Origin: Coprenecus sp964640305
Lineage (GTDB): Bacteria > Bacteroidota > Bacteroidia > Bacteroidales > UBA932
Direction: 5' to 3'
NCBI GenBank assembly: GCA_964640305.1
Contig: CAZXFF010000045.1
Location: 1-14,808, forward strand
DNA: 14,808 nt
The translations under genes were made by a program, and so were the position numbers. The notes under the pieces are model-generated. The model saw nothing but the letters and a program-made list of their open reading frames with translations. It searched no databases and had not been told where the DNA came from. How positions within the stretch are numbered: position 1 is the first letter of the stretch; every line of letters starts with the position of its first letter. This document shows positions 1 through 5,845 of the stretch, one piece after another.

Positions 1-13
1 ATTGAATTTCAAT
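1..13. repeat. Perfect 6-bp inverted repeat at the window edge
   Basis: ATTGAA (1-6) and TTCAAT (8-13) are exact reverse complements around a single central T. The second arm also lies within the AATTTCAA direct repeat. Short palindromes are common in AT-rich DNA, so this is a description of sequence and not evidence of function. Confidence 0.4.
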
Positions 14-38
14 AATTTCAAAGAACTTCTATGATTTT

Positions 39-52
39 TTAGTGGACACTAA
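39..52. repeat. Hyphenated palindrome TTAGTG-GA-CACTAA
   Basis: The arms TTAGTG (39-44) and CACTAA (47-52) are exact reverse complements with a 2-nt centre. It could be an operator-like site or part of an insertion-sequence end. Only one copy is present in the window. Confidence 0.4.
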
Positions 53-174
53 TGAATTTGCTTATATTTAATATATCATTAGATAATAGTGTATTTTACA
101 AAAGTATTAATGGCAAAAGCGATTCATTTATGCTTTTATTACAAGTATTTACGATTATTAATCAAAAACATAGT

Positions 175-206
175 TTTGCAAAATTCCACTCATTGGCATA
201 ACTTTG
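175..206 (+). promoter_or_regulatory. Bacteroidetes-type promoter of the PAS gene
   Basis: TTTG at 175-178 (-33 element) and TAACTTTG at 199-206 (-7 element, consensus TAnnTTTG) are separated by 20 nt. This matches the known Bacteroidetes primary sigma-factor promoter. Transcription would begin around 213 and leave a leader of about 20 nt before the ATG at 234. It is the only promoter in the window with both boxes intact. Confidence 0.7.
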
Positions 207-233
207 CATTAAAACCATTATAGACCAAGCAGA

Positions 234-572
234 ATGAAAGAAGGATATGAATGGGCTACAGAAATGAACTGTGCCGTAACAGTATGCGACAATGATGCAA
301 ACATCATTTTCGCCAATTCAAAGTCCAAGGAGACTTTTGCAAAACACGGGGAACTGATAGGGAAAAACCTGAAGGAATGCCATCCGCCGCATGCATGGGA
401 GAAGATCCAGCAACTGCTTCAGAGCGGAGGCAGCAATGCATATACCATATCCAAAAACGGACAGAAGAAGATGATATATCAGACCGCATGGTTCCGGAAC
501 GGGAAAGTCGGCGGACTGGTGGAAATCTCCATGGTCATTCCTGAAGACATGCCGCACTATATACGCGGATAA
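234..572 (+). CDS. Orphan single-domain PAS protein (PAS_10-like)
   Basis: A complete 112-residue protein that is essentially one PAS fold, with no signal peptide, membrane segment, kinase, DNA-binding or cyclase output domain. Residues 11-30 (CAVTVCDNDANIIFANSKSK) are the typical opening strands, in which the protein reads a 'current state' and then N28. Residues 42-52 (IGKNLKECHPP) resemble the 'G+.....CHPP' segment I associate with the PAS_10 family, often found next to DUF438/hemerythrin-like domains. The closing strands lie near residues 78-101. PAS domains bind small ligands or cofactors, or mediate dimerisation. The ligand here cannot be read from sequence, and C49/H50 are only candidate contacts. 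It has its own promoter and terminator, so it is monocistronic, and its partner must be encoded elsewhere. Fold assignment is fairly secure; function is unknown. Confidence 0.8.
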   Translation: MKEGYEWATEMNCAVTVCDNDANIIFANSKSKETFAKHGELIGKNLKECHPPHAWEKIQQLLQSGGSNAYTISKNGQKKMIYQTAWFRNGKVGGLVEISMVIPEDMPHYIRG

Positions 573-577
573 AACAG

Positions 578-613
578 AAGCCGGCCCGAAATTTTCGGAC
601 CGGCTTTTGTTTT
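578..613. terminator. Bidirectional intrinsic terminator
   Basis: The arm 578-590 pairs with 594-606 (core AAGCCGG / CCGGCTT), with one C-A mismatch (585/599) and a 3-nt loop. T-runs at 605-608 and 610-613 follow on the plus strand. A run of A at 571-574 gives the T-run on the minus strand. It sits 5 nt past the PAS stop and 25 nt before the mrp stop, so it can end transcription of both converging units. Confidence 0.8.
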
Positions 614-631
614 GCATTATTACGGGATATT

Positions 632-1702
632 CTAAAGCTGCGCGGCAATATCTTCAAAAGCCTTGGCATCGGGACCTTCTCCGAACGCAGCCGGCTGTCC
701 GCTTTCTCCACCCTCTCCCACAGACATATATAAAGGTATGCTGCCGAGAAAATGCAGATGAAGCTCTTCCGCCATCCTCATGCCGCCTCCGTTCCCGAAG
801 ATATAGTACTTTTCTTCGGGATGCTCTGCAGGCGTGAACCAGGCCATATTTTCCACTATACCGTAAATGGGGACATTTACATCCTTGTGGCGGAACATGT
901 TTATGCTTTTTATCACATCTGCAATAGCTACCTGCTGGGGGGTGGTGACAATTACAGCTCCGCTCAGGGGTATATCGTGCACCATGGAAATATGTATGTC
1001 TCCAGTGCCGGGAGGCAGGTCAATCAGCAAATAGTCGAGTTCGCCCCACTTGACCTGCATCACAAGCTGTTTCAATGCATTGCATGCCATTGGACCCCTC
1101 CAGATGAGAGCCTGTTCGGGCTCTACAAGATGGCCTATGGATACAAGCTTCATACCCCATTTTTCAATCGGGACTATAAGGTCGTTGGCCTCGTCCATAT
1201 ACGGGACTTCACCTTCCGTCCCGGTCATTTTAGGTATTGACGGGCCGTAGATGTCGGCATCTACAAGTCCCACTCTGTAGCCTTGCCTTACAAGGGCCAC
1301 AGCCAGATTGACTGTTACCGTAGATTTCCCGACTCCACCTTTACCGGATGCCACAGCTATTATCTTGCCTATGTTGCGGAGTTGGGTATCATCCAGATCA
1401 TTGACAGTCTTTTTGGCAGGCTTGCGCTCCCTTACCAGTTCAATAATCGAAATCCTGGCATTGGGGAACTCGGCTGCCATTGCTTCCTCACATTCCTTTT
1501 TAATGGAGGAGGACAGCGGATCCGGAGACGGGAAAACCAGCTTGAACCTCACCAGGACAACTTTTGCAGAAGCGTCCGGATCTGCAGGATCAACCGTCCC
1601 CCCGTTCCCGTCAAAAAGCTTGATGTCTTCTACGAGTCCGAGGGAAACGATATCCTTATCAGCTGCGGGATGTATTATCCCTGATAAGACTTCTGTAATC
1701 AT
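632..1702 (-). CDS. mrp: Mrp/ApbC family P-loop ATPase, iron-sulfur cluster carrier
   Basis: A cytosolic 356-residue protein of normal length for the family. Residues 1 to about 90 are a MIP18 (DUF59) domain. The Mrp/NBP35 ATPase domain follows: deviant Walker A SGKGGVGKST at 119-128, switch region VDADIYGPSIP at 147-157, and DLPPGTGD at 228-235. Such proteins bind and transfer Fe-S clusters in an ATP-dependent way. The CxxC that ligates the bridging cluster in most Mrp proteins (after 'ENM..F') is replaced by TPAEHP (290-295). From memory this matches other Bacteroidetes Mrp sequences, so it looks like a lineage trait and not damage. The gene lies 12 nt downstream of the S46 peptidase on the same strand and shares its transcript, although no functional link is obvious. 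Confidence 0.93.
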   Translation of the reverse strand: MITEVLSGIIHPAADKDIVSLGLVEDIKLFDGNGGTVDPADPDASAKVVLVRFKLVFPSPDPLSSSIKKECEEAMAAEFPNARISIIELVRERKPAKKTVNDLDDTQLRNIGKIIAVASGKGGVGKSTVTVNLAVALVRQGYRVGLVDADIYGPSIPKMTGTEGEVPYMDEANDLIVPIEKWGMKLVSIGHLVEPEQALIWRGPMACNALKQLVMQVKWGELDYLLIDLPPGTGDIHISMVHDIPLSGAVIVTTPQQVAIADVIKSINMFRHKDVNVPIYGIVENMAWFTPAEHPEEKYYIFGNGGGMRMAEELHLHFLGSIPLYMSVGEGGESGQPAAFGEGPDAKAFEDIAAQL

Positions 1703-1714
1703 CTTGTCTGTATC

Positions 1715-3853
1715 TTATTCAACTATATCGAGTTCTTCAATAAGGTTCTTGGCACCGCCGAATTTCTCAATGATGAAAAGCACATAGCGGATATCCACGT
1801 TGATACATCTCTGAAGGTCCGGTTCAAAGATAATGTCACCGCTCATTGACTCCCAGTTGCCGTCGAATGCAAGTCCGATAAGCTCGCCGCGGCCGTTCAT
1901 GATAGGAGATCCTGAGTTTCCGCCGGTAATGTCCAGATTGCCGATGAAGGCAACAGGCATCTTGCCGTTATCCAAAGCATATCTGCCGAAATCCTTGTTC
2001 TGCCACAGTTCTTTGAGTTTGGCAGGAACCACAAATTCCCAGTTGTTCGGGTCTTCCTTTTCCATAACTCCGTCCAGAGTCGTATAGTAGTTATAGAACA
2101 CGGCGTCTCGGGGATAGTAAGGCATAACGGTCCCGTATGTAAGCCTGAGGGTAAAGTTTGCATCGGGATAGATTGCTTCACCTTCGCGCATTTCGAGGGT
2201 ACCGGCAATATAGTCCTTTTTGCCCTGGGCAAACTGCTCGGCATATTTGTAATATCCTTCTGAATGAGGATTGTAGCTTTCCCTGAATGAAAGGAATACC
2301 TTGTAAGCAGGGTCTTCTTCCATATTCTTGCCGGATTCGATGGCTGCTTTAGCCTTCTCGTAAGAGGTATAAGCCGAATTGGCGTACAGATCTTCTACGA
2401 ATGCCTTTGTATCTCCACCGAACCTGGTGTCGATTTCAGCATAGAAAGAAGGAAGTTCTTCCGCAGGCACATTGTCCTTCAGCAGGTCAATCATTGCAAC
2501 AGCCACCTTTTTGTCGGTCGGCATTGAATAGTCTTTGTAGAATGCTTCCAGTCTCTTGATGCCTGCAGCAAGTTCCTTGGCCTGAGCTTCAGGCTTCTTG
2601 TCCTTTGCAGACTGCATTATCCTTGCTCCTGTAGAAGATACCGAGAGCAGTTCGATACGTCCGACACTTTCGCTCATCCAGGTCATAAGGAGTCTTTCCG
2701 CCTTACGGCCCTTTACTGCAGCATTGATGTTTTCCAATGCTTTACCATATCTCTCTATCCTTTCCTGACCACCCTGGTTCACCCATGCGGTAAAATCCTT
2801 CTCTTCTGCAGCCCTGCGTTCCTGAACGCCGAGTTTTGCAAAAGTCTCGTTCATTCCGATCCATTTCTTCCAGCCGTTGGAGGAGCCTGCATATTTGCTG
2901 GAATACTGGATTCTGATCTTGGGGTCGCTTTCCATGTCGGCCATGAGGATTTCCTGACGGAGGGTCCTTACTTCGATTGCCACCTCATTGTTGGCACGGG
3001 TCTCGTCCAGCTCCGATGCTGTCATGAAACGGTTTGTAGAACCGGGATAACCCATGATCATCACCGGTGAACCTTCTTCGTATCCGGCAATGGATATCTT
3101 GAGATGCTTGACGGGAGTATAGGGAACATTGTCTTCCGAATAGTCTGCAGGGTTGTTGTCCTTGTCGGCATATACACGGAATACAGAGAAGTCTCCGGTA
3201 TGGCGGGGCCACATCCAGTTGTCGGTATCGGCTCCGAACTTACCGATTGAGGAGGGGGGTGCTCCGACAAAACGCACATCGCGGAAGACTTTGTAGACTA
3301 TAAAATAATATGTATTCCCTCCATAGAATGAGGTAAGCTGGCCAACGATGAACTTACCGTCGCATCCGGCCTTCTTCGTAAGCTTCTTTCTGAGCTTTTC
3401 GATTGCAGCCTCCCTGTCCTCTGAAGTCTTGGCTTTCTTTACTGCCGCATTAACCTGGTCGGTCACATCTGTAAAGCTCTCCAGGAACCTTACACTGAGA
3501 CCTTTTGCAGGAAGTTCCTCATCGAAACTCATTGCCCAGAATCCGTCTTTCAGATAGTCATGCTCTACAGAACTGAGCTGCTGGATAGCCGAATAACCGC
3601 AATGGTGGTTTGTAAACAGAAGTCCTTTATCGGAAACGATTTCTCCGGTACATCCGCCCCCGAACACAACAATCGCATCCTTGAGGGATGTGTTGTTGAT
3701 ATTGTAAATGTCCTGAGGGGTAATTTCGAATCCAAGTTCGGTCATTCTGCCGCTGTTCATTTTCTCGAGCAAGGGAAGAAGCCACATCCCCTCGTCCGCC
3801 TTTACTGAAAACGGCACAAGAATCAAAAAAAGTGCTAAAAGTTTTGCTTTCAT
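1715..3853 (-). CDS. Exported S46 family dipeptidyl-peptidase, DPP7-like
   Basis: A 712-residue serine exopeptidase that removes dipeptides from peptide N-termini in the periplasm. Such enzymes supply dipeptides to amino-acid-fermenting Bacteroidetes. A signal peptide covers residues 1-19 (cut after VKA). The chymotrypsin-like catalytic set is visible: H84 in TNHHCGY (81-87), D221 in RHTGDFSVF (217-225) and S647 in GGNSGSP (644-650). C68 and C85 could form the disulfide near the active site. N212, W213 and D664 match the family residues that hold the substrate's free amino group. The residue 18 after the serine is G665. In Porphyromonas enzymes this position (673) is Gly in DPP7 and Arg in DPP11, so hydrophobic rather than acidic P1 preference is predicted. 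It is first gene of a two-gene unit, with a promoter candidate 36 nt upstream. Confidence 0.92.
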   Translation of the reverse strand: MKAKLLALFLILVPFSVKADEGMWLLPLLEKMNSGRMTELGFEITPQDIYNINNTSLKDAIVVFGGGCTGEIVSDKGLLFTNHHCGYSAIQQLSSVEHDYLKDGFWAMSFDEELPAKGLSVRFLESFTDVTDQVNAAVKKAKTSEDREAAIEKLRKKLTKKAGCDGKFIVGQLTSFYGGNTYYFIVYKVFRDVRFVGAPPSSIGKFGADTDNWMWPRHTGDFSVFRVYADKDNNPADYSEDNVPYTPVKHLKISIAGYEEGSPVMIMGYPGSTNRFMTASELDETRANNEVAIEVRTLRQEILMADMESDPKIRIQYSSKYAGSSNGWKKWIGMNETFAKLGVQERRAAEEKDFTAWVNQGGQERIERYGKALENINAAVKGRKAERLLMTWMSESVGRIELLSVSSTGARIMQSAKDKKPEAQAKELAAGIKRLEAFYKDYSMPTDKKVAVAMIDLLKDNVPAEELPSFYAEIDTRFGGDTKAFVEDLYANSAYTSYEKAKAAIESGKNMEEDPAYKVFLSFRESYNPHSEGYYKYAEQFAQGKKDYIAGTLEMREGEAIYPDANFTLRLTYGTVMPYYPRDAVFYNYYTTLDGVMEKEDPNNWEFVVPAKLKELWQNKDFGRYALDNGKMPVAFIGNLDITGGNSGSPIMNGRGELIGLAFDGNWESMSGDIIFEPDLQRCINVDIRYVLFIIEKFGGAKNLIEELDIVE

Positions 3854-3888
3854 GTAATCAATGAATTTATTGGTTTTTCTACATCATA

Positions 3889-3918
3889 CAAAAATAGCAA
3901 ATTTTCGGAATTGAGAAA
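3889..3918 (-). promoter_or_regulatory. Promoter candidate for the S46-mrp unit
   Basis: On the minus strand TATTTTTG (3896 down to 3889) fits the TAnnTTTG -7 consensus. A weak TTTC (3918-3915) stands 18 nt upstream in the -33 position. The expected start point is near 3882, about 30 nt from the ATG at 3853. It overlaps the promoter candidate of the opposite strand. Confidence 0.5.
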
Positions 3919-3931
3919 ATGTTTATTTTTG
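3903..3931 (+). promoter_or_regulatory. Promoter candidate for the glycerate kinase unit
   Basis: TATTTTTG at 3924-3931 fits TAnnTTTG, with a weak TTTC (3903-3906) 17 nt upstream. Transcription would start near 3938, leaving about 15 nt of leader before the ATG at 3953. The -7 sequence is identical to that of the divergent promoter. Confidence 0.5.
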
Positions 3932-3952
3932 CTTTCCTTTTGAGCAACAATT

Positions 3953-5143
3953 ATGGAATACAGAAAAATCGTTATAGCAACAGATAAGTTCAAGGGGTCG
4001 CTGACATCAGATGAGGCTGCAGAAGCCATACAGGAAGGTATCAGAGAAGCATTCCGCAACACACATAGGGAATGCCCGGAAATCAGGAATTTCCCCATGG
4101 CTGACGGAGGGGAAGGAAGCCTTGCAACCATGAAGTCTGCTATCGAGAGTGCCGGGTCAGAATACAAGGAGGTCTCCGTCCCGGCTGTAAACCAGCTGGG
4201 GCAGCCCGTGCAGGTTCCTGTACTGCTTCTGGAAAAGAATACCGCATTCATCGAAATGGCTTCCGCCTGCGGGCTTAATCTGATTCCGCATGACAGCATG
4301 GATCTGCTTCATTCGACCACCTATGGACTTGGAGAAACAATACGGATCGCCATAGAGAAATACGGTATCAGGCATATAATGCTTTCCATCGGCGGAAGCG
4401 GAACCAATGACGGCGGCTTCGGGCTTCTCACTGCTCTGGGCTACAGGTTCTCCAACAGCAACCCGTTCAGGAACAAGGATATTCCCACTTTTCTGGAAGG
4501 CATAGAATCAATGATGGACGAAGGAGTAGATATGCTCTGTCCGCATCTTAAGGACACTGTTTTCAAAGTTGCCTGCGATGTTTCCAACCCTCTGCTAGGA
4601 CCGGATGGGGCATCTGCCGTATACGGACCTCAGAAAGGGGCTACACCCGAAATTGTCGGCAGATTCGAAAAGGCACTGGAAAACTGGGCCGACGTTGTGG
4701 AAAAATGGAGCGGAGCCGATGAAGACGACAGCCTGTTCAACCGCTATTCAGAAGGTGCAGGAGCTGCCGGAGGAACCGGCTTTATCCTCGGTTCGGTACT
4801 GAAAGCAGAGATGATGAGGGGATGGGAGTTTTTTTCCGGAATCCTTAATCTTGATAAGCATATTGCTGAAGCAGATCTGGTAATCACGGGAGAAGGGCGT
4901 TTTGACCGCTCCTCCCTATCCGGGAAACTGCCGTGGGGTATTGCCACCCTCTGCCGCAAACACCGGAAACCGGTATGGGTAGTAACTGGCCGGAACTGCC
5001 TCCCCAAAGAGATCTGGAGACCGTCCGGATTCAATGAGGTTCTCTCCATTGAGACAACCTTCCGGTCGGAAAGCAACATATTCAACCGTGCGGCTGAATT
5101 ACTTACAAAAATGCTGTCTGACAAATTCAGTTCAATATTATGA
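3953..5143 (+). CDS. Glycerate kinase (GarK/GlxK family)
   Basis: A 396-residue cytosolic enzyme of the glycerate kinase type 1 family (PF02595), which phosphorylates D-glycerate with ATP to a phosphoglycerate entering lower glycolysis. Family motifs appear in order: ATDKFKGSLTS at 9-19, MADGGEGS at 49-56, GGSGTNDGG at 147-155, CDVSNPLLGPDGA at 208-220 followed by YGPQKGA at 224-230, AGAAGGTGF at 269-277, and TGEGRFDRSSLSGK at 312-325. Length is close to the family norm (about 375-400). Whether the product is 2- or 3-phosphoglycerate cannot be told from the sequence. The stop codon overlaps the start of the next gene as ATGA, so the two are probably co-translated. Confidence 0.93.
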   Translation: MEYRKIVIATDKFKGSLTSDEAAEAIQEGIREAFRNTHRECPEIRNFPMADGGEGSLATMKSAIESAGSEYKEVSVPAVNQLGQPVQVPVLLLEKNTAFIEMASACGLNLIPHDSMDLLHSTTYGLGETIRIAIEKYGIRHIMLSIGGSGTNDGGFGLLTALGYRFSNSNPFRNKDIPTFLEGIESMMDEGVDMLCPHLKDTVFKVACDVSNPLLGPDGASAVYGPQKGATPEIVGRFEKALENWADVVEKWSGADEDDSLFNRYSEGAGAAGGTGFILGSVLKAEMMRGWEFFSGILNLDKHIAEADLVITGEGRFDRSSLSGKLPWGIATLCRKHRKPVWVVTGRNCLPKEIWRPSGFNEVLSIETTFRSESNIFNRAAELLTKMLSDKFSSIL

Positions 5144-5802
5144 TTATGAAATCCCTTGTAATATTCGATCTTGACGGGACACTCCTGTATACCGTACCTG
5201 ATATCGCCGCGGCTACAAACCATGCCCTGTCTGAATGCGGATATCCTTTGCACAGCGAAAAGGATATCGCCTCATTCATCGGAAACGGTATCAACAAACT
5301 GTTCGAACGGGCACTGCCGGAAGGATACAAGACTACGGAAGAGGTGCTGAAGATAAGAAAACATTTCGTTTCCTACTACGACATACATTGTACTGATATG
5401 ACCAGGCCTTTCAGCGGCATTCCTGAACTGCTGCGCAGACTGCAGGACGCAGGGATCATGGTTGCCGTAGCCTCAAACAAGTACCAGAAGGCGACATCCA
5501 TTCTCATCGGGAAATTCTTCCCGGAGATAAATTTCGCTGCAGTATTCGGAGAAAGGGATGGAGTCCCAAGAAAACCGGATCCGGCCATCGTTTCAGACAT
5601 ACTGGAAAAAGCAGGAATAGACAATTCCATGAAGGGCAACGTCCTTTACGTCGGGGACTCCGGAGTGGATATGCAGACCTGCATAAATGCCGGACTTGAG
5701 GCCGTCGGGGTCACATGGGGTTGCCGCACCCGTGAAGAACTCGCATCGTACTCCCCGGCACACATAGTAGATTCTCCATCGGAAATATGGGATTTGCTGT
5801 AA
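5140..5802 (+). CDS. HAD hydrolase, phosphoglycolate phosphatase-like
   Basis: A 220-residue HAD superfamily phosphatase with an alpha-helical C1 cap. All four HAD motifs are intact: DLDGTL at 10-15 (nucleophile D10, acid/base D12), S112 in VASNK, K145 in RKPDP, and GDSGVD at 172-177 (metal ligands D173 and D177). The stretch after motif I (TVPDIAAATNHAL) resembles Gph, which converts 2-phosphoglycolate, a DNA-repair by-product, to glycolate. Related HADs such as beta-phosphoglucomutase or pyrophosphatases cannot be excluded. The ATG at 5140 overlaps the glycerate kinase stop. A second ATG at 5146 gives MKSLVIFDLDG, which fits family N-termini better, so the true start may be two codons later. 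Confidence 0.88.
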   Translation: MIMKSLVIFDLDGTLLYTVPDIAAATNHALSECGYPLHSEKDIASFIGNGINKLFERALPEGYKTTEEVLKIRKHFVSYYDIHCTDMTRPFSGIPELLRRLQDAGIMVAVASNKYQKATSILIGKFFPEINFAAVFGERDGVPRKPDPAIVSDILEKAGIDNSMKGNVLYVGDSGVDMQTCINAGLEAVGVTWGCRTREELASYSPAHIVDSPSEIWDLL

Positions 5803-5810
5803 TGTTTCAC

Positions 5811-5818
5811 TATCTTTG
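5811..5818 (+). promoter_or_regulatory. -7 promoter element upstream of yfhO
   Basis: TATCTTTG (followed by CA) lies in the 43-nt gap after the HAD gene and fits TAnnTTTG. The only TTTG upstream (5793-5796) is 14 nt away, closer than the usual 19-21. Only the -7 box is convincing. It would let the yfhO run be transcribed separately from glycerate kinase. Confidence 0.5.
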
Positions 5819-5845
5819 CAAGACCTATAATTCCAAAGTATTGAT

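Larger units (their letters stand above)
1..233. other. AT-rich non-coding left edge
   Basis: No open reading frame of useful length is seen here on either strand, and the base composition is far richer in A+T than the coding sequence that follows. It holds two short palindromes near the very edge, an 8-base direct repeat (AATTTCAA at 5-12 and 14-21), and the promoter of the PAS gene at its right end. It may be the upstream region of a gene lying off the left side, or the outer end of a mobile element. The sequence alone does not settle which. Confidence 0.6.

Noticed and set aside
99..106. Minus-strand TACTTTTG resembling a -7 box in the left edge
   Set aside because: No TTTG at the right spacing, and such 8-mers are expected by chance in DNA this rich in A and T.
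1308..1787. 159-codon plus-strand frame opposite mrp
   Set aside because: It lies antisense to the strongly supported Mrp frame, has no recognisable domain and a composition typical of a reverse-strand shadow.
1715..3853. DPP11 (acidic-specific) assignment for the S46 peptidase
   Set aside because: The position that is Arg in DPP11 is G665 here, so the DPP7-like reading is preferred.
4744..5253. 169-codon minus-strand frame across the glycerate kinase and HAD junction
   Set aside because: It overlaps two well-supported enzymes with intact motifs and shows no family features.
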